Of a stretch of DNA of 14,317 bases, positions 7,557-14,309 are shown one piece after another. Every line of letters starts with the position of its first letter. The stretch's first letter is position 1. Origin of the DNA: Actinomycetes bacterium (GTDB lineage: Bacteria; Actinomycetota; Humimicrobiia; JAHJRV01); NCBI GenBank assembly GCA_030612085.1, contig JAUWOM010000016.1, forward strand, positions 1-14,317, read 5' to 3'. The notes under the pieces are model-generated. The model searched no databases. It saw nothing but the letters and a program-made list of their open reading frames with translations, and was not told where the DNA came from. The translations under genes and the position numbers were made by a program.

Positions 7557-7695
7557 AAATGATTTATACTTTTCCTGCTAAAATTTCATGAAATAAAAAA
7601 TACAATTATAAGATAATTATTATTAACTTTCGTGTTAAAATACTAAAATTATAATATTGAAGTTTAAAATATTTTTTTACATATATCAGAACCAG

Positions 7696-7724
7696 TTAGA
7701 ATTAGTAGTTTTAAAATTTATAAT
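7696..7724 (+). promoter_or_regulatory. Candidate promoter before trpS
   Basis: TATAAT at 7719-7724 is a perfect -10 hexamer; TTAGAA at 7696-7701, 17 bases upstream, is a poor -35 (three of six). It lies 45 bases before trpS, after a 160-base AT-rich stretch. In DNA this AT-rich such hexamers arise often by chance, so this is only a candidate. No T-box antiterminator sequence is visible. Confidence 0.3.
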
Positions 7725-7769
7725 AAAATGTAAATATTAAATATATGTTTATAGATTGAGAGGATAAAA

Positions 7770-8756
7770 ATGAAAAAAACAGTAGTAACTGGATATAGAA
7801 CAACGGGTAAACTCCATCTTGGAAATTTATTGGGAAATATGTTGAATATGCTGGATTTACAGGAGAAATATAAATGTTTTTTCTTTTTCGCTAATCTGCA
7901 TGCACTGACTACAGATTATAGAGATACATCAGAGATAATGAATAATGTGAAGATTCAACTTGCTGAATTTTTGGCTTTAGGTATTAACCCTGATAAAAGT
8001 GTTCTTTATGTTCAATCAGATATTCATGAAATAGCTGAGCTTACATTATATTTATCAATGATTACTCCAATTTCAAGAATGCAGAGAAATCCAACATACA
8101 AGGAACAATTAAAAGAACTTTCTAATAAGGATATAAAAATGATGGGATTCTTAGGTTATCCCATATTGATGACTTCGGATATTTTAATTGTACATGCTGA
8201 CTATATACCGGTAGGTGAAGATCAACTTCCACATATTGAAATAACCAGAGAATTAGCAAGAAAATTTAATAAATTATATGGAAAATATTTCAAGGTGCCA
8301 AAAGAATTAATTACGAAAGCAGGTAGAGTCCCCGGTACAGATGGAAGGAAAATGTCCAAAAGCTATGGTAATGCTATTTATCTAAGTGATGAACCTGATG
8401 TTATAAAGAAGAAAGTTAGAATGATGATAACTGATCCTGAAAGAATATACAAAACTGATAAAGGACACCCTGAGATATGTGATGTTTTTTATTTACATAA
8501 AAGTTTTAGTAAAGAAGAGATTGGTGATATTGAGAAAGAATGTAAGAATGCTTTAATAGGCTGTACTCAATGCAAAGAAAATTTAACGGGAAAAATATCC
8601 AATTATTTGTCTGATTTTAGGGAAAAAAGAGCTGTTTTTCTTAATGATACTGATTATCTTAAAAAAGTTCTCGAGGATGGTAAAAATGCAGTTAGAGAAA
8701 TTACGATAGAAACAATTAAACAAGTGCGCTATAGAATGAAATTAGTTAATTCTTAA
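7770..8756 (+). CDS. trpS: Tryptophanyl-tRNA synthetase with iron-sulfur cluster motif
   Basis: This 328-residue class Ic synthetase attaches tryptophan to tRNA-Trp in the cytosol. It shows the HIGH-type signature as HLGN (16-19), the tryptophan-site block leading to VPVG-like IPVGEDQLPH (146-155), and KMSKS (194-198). In the anticodon-binding region the cysteines C237, C258, C265 and C268 form C-x20-C-x6-C-x2-C, close to the C-x22-C-x6-C-x2-C set that binds a [4Fe-4S] cluster in Thermotoga maritima TrpRS. A cluster is therefore expected near the site that reads the anticodon (inference). The TTG of the common PTG before the HIGH motif reads T-T-G here instead of P-T-G. The GAGAGGA SD (7758-7764) is five bases before the ATG. 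The gene stands between two spacers of about 200 bases. Confidence 0.95.
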   Translation: MKKTVVTGYRTTGKLHLGNLLGNMLNMLDLQEKYKCFFFFANLHALTTDYRDTSEIMNNVKIQLAEFLALGINPDKSVLYVQSDIHEIAELTLYLSMITPISRMQRNPTYKEQLKELSNKDIKMMGFLGYPILMTSDILIVHADYIPVGEDQLPHIEITRELARKFNKLYGKYFKVPKELITKAGRVPGTDGRKMSKSYGNAIYLSDEPDVIKKKVRMMITDPERIYKTDKGHPEICDVFYLHKSFSKEEIGDIEKECKNALIGCTQCKENLTGKISNYLSDFREKRAVFLNDTDYLKKVLEDGKNAVREITIETIKQVRYRMKLVNS

Positions 8757-8844
8757 TCCAACAAATATTTGAAAAAGATAATAGAATCCCTTTTTGATAG
8801 AAATTAAAAAATATATATCATTTCTTTTAGTTTGAGTAAAGATA

Positions 8845-8898
8845 AGATTTGGGCATAGTTTCTTGACTGAAATGTCTTCGAAACCATGCCACAAATCT
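8845..8898 (+). repeat. 54-bp hairpin element, copy B
   Basis: Same arms as copy A (left 8845-8862, right 8880-8898); the only difference from copy A is G for A at one loop position. It lies 66 bases before the scpA start. The sequence after it (AAATATTAAT at 8901-8910, and GAAATTAGAA at 8955-8964 next to the ATG) is also found after copy C, so the repeated or conserved unit may reach the start codon. Confidence 0.9.
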
Positions 8899-8964
8899 TT
8901 AAATATTAATTGGAATTTATTTGTAATTGTTATTAAATTCTTTGTTAAAAAATAGAAATTAGAA

Positions 8965-9699
8965 ATGACAGTCTATAAAAATCAAATAATTTCAAAAGAA
9001 TACGAGGATCCTACTGAACTGCTTCTTGATTTGATAAATAGTCAGGAAGTTGACATTTATTATGTATCAATTTCAGAAGTCACTAATAAATATATCCAAT
9101 CATTAAGATTTATAAAAGATATTGATATAGAAAAAGCCAGCAATTTTATTCTTACTGCATCAATTTTGCTTGAACTAAAATCATTATCGTTGCTACCTCA
9201 GGAAGAGAAGGAAGAGACTTTTGAAGATACTCAAGAAATGCTTGAAAGGAAGCTTAGAGAATATAGAAAATATAAAAAAATTTCAAAAATCTTTAAAAAT
9301 ATTTGGGAAAATGAGTCAAGATCCTATCCTTCTTATGTAAAACTTGAGGAAGTATTTGATGCAATAACCTCAGAATTTATTGGCGAAATAGATATAAATG
9401 ATTTAGTAAAAACATGGAATGAATTCAGTACTGCACAAATAGAAACCGAAAAAGTTGATACATCATTTATTGGAAAGATTAAAATAAATATTGAAGAGGA
9501 AATTAGTAGAATTTTGGATGTTTTAAAAAAATCCCCAAAAACATCATTCAGGGAGATAACATCACATTTTAAAGATAAAATAAAGATTATTGTCTCATTC
9601 TTAGCAATTCTGGAGCTTTATAAATCGGGTGAAATTGATATACTGCAAAGAGAAACATTTGGAACAATAGAAATATTTAGAAAAGATTATTTATCATAA
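8965..9699 (+). CDS. scpA: Segregation and condensation protein A
   Basis: The 244-residue kleisin subunit bridges the SMC heads in the bacterial condensin, acting on chromosome organisation and segregation. The N-terminal block EDPTELLLDLINSQEVDIYYV (about 15-35) corresponds to the family's FEGPLDLLLHLI...IDIYDI; F and G of the canonical FEGP are replaced by Y and D here. An acidic middle stretch and a C-terminal winged-helix segment (about 180-244, ending with an EIDILQRETFGTI-like block) follow. The start is ATG 8965; an in-frame TAG at 8953 excludes a longer form. There is no SD, only GAAATTAGAA directly before the ATG, a sequence also found before der. It is followed after seven bases by the scpB-cmk ORF. 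Confidence 0.9.
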   Translation: MTVYKNQIISKEYEDPTELLLDLINSQEVDIYYVSISEVTNKYIQSLRFIKDIDIEKASNFILTASILLELKSLSLLPQEEKEETFEDTQEMLERKLREYRKYKKISKIFKNIWENESRSYPSYVKLEEVFDAITSEFIGEIDINDLVKTWNEFSTAQIETEKVDTSFIGKIKINIEEEISRILDVLKKSPKTSFREITSHFKDKIKIIVSFLAILELYKSGEIDILQRETFGTIEIFRKDYLS

Positions 9700-9706
9700 G
9701 AGGAAA

Positions 9707-11002
9707 ATGTTTAAATTTAAGAGTGAAAAAAGAGAATTAAAAAGAATTATAGAAGCTATATTACTTATTGCATATGAACCTGTAAAAACAACTGCTATAG
9801 AAAAGGTTTTGAATAAAAGTTCGGATACAATTGAAAAAATTATAAAAGAACTTCAAGAGGAGTATAGAAAAGAAGATAGGGGATTTCAACTAAAGAAAGT
9901 ATCTGGTGGATATAGATTTTACACTCATCCTGATTGTAGAGATTATATTGAAAAATTTTTTACGTCTACCATGAGGGGTTACTTTTCTCAAGCAGCCTTA
10001 GAGGTTTTAGCAATTATTGTTTACAATCAACCAGTTTCTCGAATAACAATAAATGAGATAAGGGGAGTGAGATCTGAATCAGTTATTTCAACTCTATTAA
10101 GTAAAAGATTAATTGAGAAAGCAAGCAAGGGATTTGGTCCTGGTAATCCTATCCTTTATAAAACAACACCTTTATTTCTGGAAAGTTTTGGACTTAATTC
10201 ATTAAAAAACCTACCACCAATTGAAAAGTTCTCAGAGGATGTTAAGAACAAGACTCATTCTAAAGAGGAAAATAGATATCTCGATATTATCAATACTAAA
10301 GATGGGAATAGATATCTTAATGTTATTGCAATTGATGGTCCTGCAGGTTCTGGGAAAAGTACTGTATCAAAAAAACTCTCTAGTAAACTTAACTTCTTTT
10401 ATTTATATACGGGAGCTATGTATAGAGCATTAGCCTATCTTGCTTTAAAAAAAGAAGTAAATTTATATGACGAAAAAGCCTTAACTGATTTGACAATAGA
10501 TTCTCCTATTGAAATCGAAAATGATGCTGAGCACAACAGTATTATAAAAATAGATGGTGAAGATGTTATAGATAAAATTTTTACCAATGAAGTTAGTGAT
10601 GCTTCTTCAAAGATAGCTATTTATAAAGGAATAAGGAAAGTTTTATCAGAGAAACAAAGAGAAATATGTGAGAAGGGGAAAATTGTTGTTGAAGGAAGAG
10701 ACGCTACTACGGTTGTTTGTCCAGATGCAATTGTTAAGATATTTTTGGATGCAACTCCCGAAGAAAGAGCAAAAAGAAGAGTGAAACAACTCATTGATAT
10801 GGGTCAAGAACCTCCAAAGTTTAATGAATTACTAAAACAGATAAAAGAAAGAGATGAAAGAGATAAAAATAGAGAGATAGCACCTTTAGTAAAAACTGAA
10901 GATAGTATTTATATTGATTCTACAAATTTAACAGTTGAAGAAGCAACAGAAGAGATTGTTGATATTTATAAAAAAAGGTCAGAAGAATTTAAATCTATTT
11001 AG
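9707..11002 (+). CDS. ScpB-cytidylate kinase fusion protein
   Basis: One uninterrupted ORF of 431 residues. Residues 1-165 are ScpB, the paired winged-helix SMC partner of ScpA (FSQAALEVLAIIVYNQPVSR at 93-112 and the IRGVRSESVISTL block at 118-130 are diagnostic). Residues 205-431 are (d)CMP kinase: Walker A GPAGSGKST (211-219), YTGAMYRA (234-241), the VEGRD block (328-332) and the lid-region RDERDKNREIAPL (382-394). The kinase makes CDP for RNA, DNA and phospholipid synthesis. No ATG, GTG or TTG occurs in frame near the junction, so separate initiation of the kinase is unlikely. The conserved RDIGTVV-type segment reads RDATTVV here. The ORF starts seven bases after scpA, with a GAGGA SD (9700-9704) just past the scpA stop. 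Confidence 0.9.
   Translation: MFKFKSEKRELKRIIEAILLIAYEPVKTTAIEKVLNKSSDTIEKIIKELQEEYRKEDRGFQLKKVSGGYRFYTHPDCRDYIEKFFTSTMRGYFSQAALEVLAIIVYNQPVSRITINEIRGVRSESVISTLLSKRLIEKASKGFGPGNPILYKTTPLFLESFGLNSLKNLPPIEKFSEDVKNKTHSKEENRYLDIINTKDGNRYLNVIAIDGPAGSGKSTVSKKLSSKLNFFYLYTGAMYRALAYLALKKEVNLYDEKALTDLTIDSPIEIENDAEHNSIIKIDGEDVIDKIFTNEVSDASSKIAIYKGIRKVLSEKQREICEKGKIVVEGRDATTVVCPDAIVKIFLDATPEERAKRRVKQLIDMGQEPPKFNELLKQIKERDERDKNREIAPLVKTEDSIYIDSTNLTVEEATEEIVDIYKKRSEEFKSI
10271..10339 (+). repeat. Diverged tandem duplication in the ScpB-Cmk linker
   Basis: Two adjacent segments, 10271-10306 and 10307-10339, both begin AATAGATATCT and encode NRYLDIINTKDG and NRYLNVIAIDG. The second is the first beta strand of the kinase leading into its P-loop. 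The first looks like an extra copy of it, 36 versus 33 bases long, that now serves as linker between ScpB and Cmk. Confidence 0.6.
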
Positions 11003-11103
11003 GACAAATAGGATTCCACTTAAAAAATCATTATTTCAAATAAATATTTCTTACTGGATATTCAATGTTTTTAATTTTTAATAATACTTTTGAATAAGAT
11101 TCT

Positions 11104-11116
11104 TATAATCTATAAT
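11104..11116 (+). promoter_or_regulatory. Candidate -10 elements before plsC
   Basis: Two TATAAT hexamers (11104-11109 and 11111-11116) stand in the 196-base spacer before plsC. A TTGAAT (11090-11095) lies 15 bases before the second, a short but possible -35 spacing. They could start a plsC-ispH transcript independent of the scp genes. Chance occurrence in AT-rich DNA cannot be excluded. Confidence 0.25.
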
Positions 11117-11198
11117 TAGTTTGGATAAAATTATTAAGAATTATTAAAAATGCGATATTTTAGATAAAGTTGCTAAAGTTATTAAGAAAAGGGGATAT

Positions 11199-11822
11199 AT
11201 GTTTTATAGAATATTAAAAATTTTAGGTTTTTTATTACTGAAGATTATGTTTAGAATTGAATATAATGGAGTTGAAAAGATTCCAGAAACTGGAGCCTTG
11301 ATTATTGCAGGTAATCATTCCAGTTATTTAGATGGCATTATATTAGGAGCGATGAGTAAAAGGTCAATTCATTTTATGGCAAAAAAAGAACTATTTAAAA
11401 ATAAAATTTTAGCATCTTTTTTCAGAACTTTAAAAGCATTTCCTGTAGATAGAAAAAAACCTGGTAAAAGTTCTATATCTATGGCTTTAAAAGTCTTAAA
11501 AAATGGAAATATTTTGGGAATATTTCCAGAAGGAACTAGATATATTGAATCATTAGGAAAACCGTTTTATGGAGTTGGCTTTTTTTCTATTAAAAGTGGT
11601 GCACCAATACTTCCAGTTGCAATACATGGTCCATCTAAAATTGCACCAAAAGGGAAATATATACCACGTTTTTCAAAAATTAGAGTAACAGTTGGGGATC
11701 TAATTTTGCCCCCAAGAGTATATAATAAGAAATCTATGAAAAATTTAGCAAAAGATATGACTTACAAAACAATGGATATTTTAAAAACGATGTTAAATAA
11801 TACTGAGCATGAGAGGGGATAA
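11199..11822 (+). CDS. plsC: 1-acyl-sn-glycerol-3-phosphate acyltransferase
   Basis: The 207-residue membrane-associated enzyme acylates lysophosphatidic acid to phosphatidic acid in phospholipid synthesis. It has an N-terminal hydrophobic helix (about 5-18), the catalytic block NHSSYLD (39-45; H40 and D45 are the HxxxxD dyad), the FPVDRKK block (81-87) and the phosphate-binding FPEGTR (109-114). Motif IV follows as the APILPVAIHG segment. The acyl donor, ACP or CoA, is not evident. Start: ATG 11199 with an AAAGGGGA SD (11188-11195). The ispH start lies three bases after the stop, and the ispH SD is within the last plsC codons, so the two are translationally close. The cmk-plsC-ispH order is common in bacteria. 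Confidence 0.93.
   Translation: MFYRILKILGFLLLKIMFRIEYNGVEKIPETGALIIAGNHSSYLDGIILGAMSKRSIHFMAKKELFKNKILASFFRTLKAFPVDRKKPGKSSISMALKVLKNGNILGIFPEGTRYIESLGKPFYGVGFFSIKSGAPILPVAIHGPSKIAPKGKYIPRFSKIRVTVGDLILPPRVYNKKSMKNLAKDMTYKTMDILKTMLNNTEHERG
11813..11818 (+). promoter_or_regulatory. Ribosome binding site of ispH inside plsC
   Basis: GAGGGG at 11813-11818 lies within the last plsC codons and ends seven bases before TTG 11826. It fixes the TTG as the ispH start and suggests that translation of plsC affects initiation of ispH. Confidence 0.65.
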
Positions 11823-11825
11823 AAT

Positions 11826-12668
11826 TTGGAAATTATTTTAGCAAAGCCTATAGGATATTGTTATGGGGTTGAAAGGGCTATGAATATTACATATGAGACT
11901 CTAAAATCAGAAAAGAATAATATTTATACTCTTGGTCCTATCATTCACAACCCGCAAGTTGTAAAAAAACTTGAGAAAAATGGTATAAAAATAATAGAAA
12001 ATTTGGAAAATACTTATGTTGGAACACTAATTATTAGAGCTCATGGAATTGATCCAAAAAAATTAGAAAGAGCAAGGAAAATGGGCTTTAAGGTAATTGA
12101 TGCCACTTGTCCTTTTGTAAAAAAGAATCAAAAGAGAGCTACGCAACTTGTAAAAGAGGGTTATTTTCTTGTGGTCATTGGTGAAAAAGAACATCCCGAG
12201 ATATTGGGAATTTTAGCAAATGCAAATGGTCCATTTATGGTAATTGAAAATAAGAGTGATTATAAGAAACTACCAGATGTAAAAAGAGTGGGAGTAATTA
12301 CTCAAACAACACAGAGTATGGAAAATTTTATTTCAGTTGTCTCATATTTATTAGAAGAATATAAAGAAATAAAGATATTTAATACAATTTGTGATGAAAC
12401 AATAGAAAGACAGAAGTCAGCAAGAAATATTGCTAATGAAGTTGACCTAATGTTAGTAGTTGGTGGAAAAAACAGTGCCAATACAAAGAGATTAGCAGAG
12501 ATAGGTAAAAGTATAAATGAAAATACTTATCATATAGAAACTTCTGAGGAAATAATAAAAAAGTGGCTAAAAGGAGTAAAAAAAGTGGGAATCTCTGGTG
12601 GAGCATCTACTCCTAAGTGGCTAATTGATGAAGCTATTAAAAAAATAAAAAAAATATCTTCTCATTAA
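11826..12668 (+). CDS. ispH: 4-hydroxy-3-methylbut-2-enyl diphosphate reductase (IspH/LytB)
   Basis: This 280-residue Fe-S enzyme performs the last step of the MEP pathway, giving isopentenyl and dimethylallyl diphosphate. All three cluster cysteines are present: C12 in YCYGVERAM, C95 in DATCPFV and C189 in NTICDETIERQ. Substrate-binding residues are visible as H41 (HNPQ), H73 (RAHG), and H123 and E125 (KEHPE), plus TQTTQ (159-163) and the GGASTP segment (258-263). The single-domain length matches bacterial IspH, not the IspH-S1 fusion known in some lineages, and no rpsA-like gene follows. TTG start. The next gene is der, after a spacer that contains a nested repeat. Confidence 0.96.
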   Translation: MEIILAKPIGYCYGVERAMNITYETLKSEKNNIYTLGPIIHNPQVVKKLEKNGIKIIENLENTYVGTLIIRAHGIDPKKLERARKMGFKVIDATCPFVKKNQKRATQLVKEGYFLVVIGEKEHPEILGILANANGPFMVIENKSDYKKLPDVKRVGVITQTTQSMENFISVVSYLLEEYKEIKIFNTICDETIERQKSARNIANEVDLMLVVGGKNSANTKRLAEIGKSINENTYHIETSEEIIKKWLKGVKKVGISGGASTPKWLIDEAIKKIKKISSH

Positions 12669-12679
12669 AAATTATCAAA

Positions 12680-12779
12680 AGAGTTAGCATAGTTTCTTGA
12701 CTATTTATCCTCTCCCCTGGTGGGAGACGGAAAGGGAGAGGGGGAATTTAAGATGTCTTAGAAACCATGCCACAAATCT
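12680..12779 (+). repeat. 54-bp hairpin element, copy C, with another repeat in its loop
   Basis: The right arm GAAACCATGCCACAAATCT (12761-12779) is identical to the other copies; the left arm (12680-12696) is diverged but keeps AGCATAGTTTC. The loop begins TTGACT and resumes ATGTCTT as in copies A and B, but about 50 bases (12703-12752) stand where the others have AAA. Downstream sequence (AAATATTAAT at 12782-12791, GAAATTAGAA at 12823-12832) resembles that after copy B. Confidence 0.85.
12703..12752 (+). repeat. G+C-rich palindromic repeat inserted in copy C
   Basis: CCTCTCCC (12709-12716) pairs with GGGAGAGG (12734-12741) around a CTGGTGGGAGACGGAAA loop region. The short ATTTA at 12703-12707 and again at 12746-12750 flanks the palindrome and could be a target duplication or part of the element. 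It is much richer in G+C than everything around it. From memory it resembles a CCTCTCCC...GGGAGAGG repeat common in many bacterial genomes; no search was made. It has no T tract, so a terminator role is unlikely. Confidence 0.75.
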
Positions 12780-12834
12780 AAAAATATTAATCAGATTTAG
12801 TTAGTATTATTAATTCATCAAAGAAATTAGAAAA

Positions 12835-14202
12835 ATGCAAAAAGAAAGAAAAATTCCAGTAATAGCTATCATTGGTGCACCTAATGTAGGTAAATCTACG
12901 CTCATAAATAGAATATGTCCTGGTGAGCGACTTGTGGTTGACAAAATACCTGGTAGCACAAGGGACAGAAAATACATCTCAGCCGAATGGAGAGGTATTA
13001 ATTTTGATATTGTTGACACGGGGGGTTTAGATTTTAAATCTAAAGATTTAATAGCAAAACAGGTTTTTAAACAGGCTAAAATTGCAGTTGATGAATCAAC
13101 AATTGTTCTGTTTGTAGTAGATGCAGATGTTGGTATTACTAACTTAGACAAACTACTTTCATCTTTTCTAAGAAAGTCTAATAAGGATGTAATTTTGGTT
13201 GTAAATAAGGTTGATGATCCAGAGGATAACATTTCTCATCTGCCATTTTATGCACTATCGATGGGAGAACCTTATCCAATATCAGCATTACATGGTATAG
13301 GAATTGGTGAACTGTTAGATATGTTAAGAGAAAGGATTCTCAAAAAGATAGAAATAGAGAATGAAAAAGAAGTAATTCATAAAGAGATAAAAGTGGATGA
13401 AATTGAGGAGATAGAAAATAGTATTGCTATTATAGGAAAACCAAATGTTGGAAAATCATCACTCTTTAATTCAATAATAGGGGAGAAGAGGGCAATTGTT
13501 CATCATAAGCCTGGGACAACAAGAGATGCAGTTGATACATATTTTGAATGGAAAGAAAATACTTATAAATTTATAGACACAGCGGGATTAAGAAGAAAAT
13601 GGAAAAAAGCTGAAAAAGTAGAGCAATATTCTATTGTAAGAACATATAGAATTTTAGAACAAAGTAATTTATCGGTCCTTGTTATCGATCCAACTGAGTC
13701 ATTTTCAAAGCAGGATGTAAAGATTGCTACAGAAGCTTGGAAAAGAAATTGTTCACTTATAATTGCATTAAATAAATGGGATATAGTTGATGAGAACAGA
13801 TCAAATCAAATCTATTTCGAGCTTGATAAAAAACTACCATTTTTACCTGTTATTCCAATTCTTCAGATTTCTGCTAAAGAAGGTTTAGGAATTACGAATT
13901 TACTTAAGACAATAAGTAGAATATTTGAGGAAAGAAATAAAAAAATAAGTACTTCAAACTTAAATTTATTCGCTTTAAAAATTAATAGGGAAAGTGAAGC
14001 CCCTTCTAAAGATGGAAAAGTTCCACAAATAAAATATATAACTCAGATAGGTGTTTCACCACCAAAATTTATTATTTTCTTAAATGTAAGAAGATTTGAT
14101 GATAAAAGGTTAAAAAGATTTTTGCAGAAAAAAATAAGAGAAGAGTTTGGTTTTGAAGGAACACCTATAAGGATATTATTTAGAAAAAAAATTAAAATAT
14201 AA
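12835..14202 (+). CDS. der: Ribosome-assembly GTPase Der (EngA)
   Basis: This 455-residue GTPase has the tandem G domains unique to Der and works in 50S subunit assembly. G domain 1: GAPNVGKS (14-21), T42 in PGSTRDR, DTGG (61-64), NKVD (124-127). G domain 2: GKPNVGKSS (201-209), PGTTRD (226-231), DTAG (248-251), NKWD (313-316), SAK (346-348). The KH-like C-terminal domain follows (about 370-455) and ends with the conserved EFGFEGTPIRI block. In the first domain, the usual PGVTRDR is PGSTRDR, and a DPTESFSKQD segment replaces the usual DATEGxTxQD in the second. The first ATG, 12835, is used; no SD is present, only GAAATTAGAA, as at scpA. Confidence 0.96.
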   Translation: MQKERKIPVIAIIGAPNVGKSTLINRICPGERLVVDKIPGSTRDRKYISAEWRGINFDIVDTGGLDFKSKDLIAKQVFKQAKIAVDESTIVLFVVDADVGITNLDKLLSSFLRKSNKDVILVVNKVDDPEDNISHLPFYALSMGEPYPISALHGIGIGELLDMLRERILKKIEIENEKEVIHKEIKVDEIEEIENSIAIIGKPNVGKSSLFNSIIGEKRAIVHHKPGTTRDAVDTYFEWKENTYKFIDTAGLRRKWKKAEKVEQYSIVRTYRILEQSNLSVLVIDPTESFSKQDVKIATEAWKRNCSLIIALNKWDIVDENRSNQIYFELDKKLPFLPVIPILQISAKEGLGITNLLKTISRIFEERNKKISTSNLNLFALKINRESEAPSKDGKVPQIKYITQIGVSPPKFIIFLNVRRFDDKRLKRFLQKKIREEFGFEGTPIRILFRKKIKI

Positions 14203-14309
14203 ATAGTAAGTATTCTTTGATTCAATAAATACAGATCTTAAATGTTATAATATCCATTACTATTAGGTTAATTTTGAAATTTTTTATATCTTAATTTTTG
14301 CTAAAAGGT

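Noticed and set aside
7583..7594. ATTTCATGAAAT palindrome as terminator of the M50 gene
   Set aside because: Short, AT-rich, no room for a loop and no T tract after it.
7557..7769. T-box riboswitch before trpS
   Set aside because: No T-box consensus (AGGGTGG-type) and no terminator hairpin; the spacer is only AT-rich.
12709..12741. G+C-rich hairpin as rho-independent terminator of ispH
   Set aside because: No T run follows on either strand, and it is explained by a repeat inserted in the hairpin element.
6649..12779. Repeats as a CRISPR array
   Set aside because: Copies are kilobases apart, separated by genes, with no regular spacers and no cas genes.
12810..13232. 140-codon ORF on the minus strand
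   Set aside because: It lies opposite the first G domain of der, which has all its GTPase motifs; the antisense ORF has no recognisable features.
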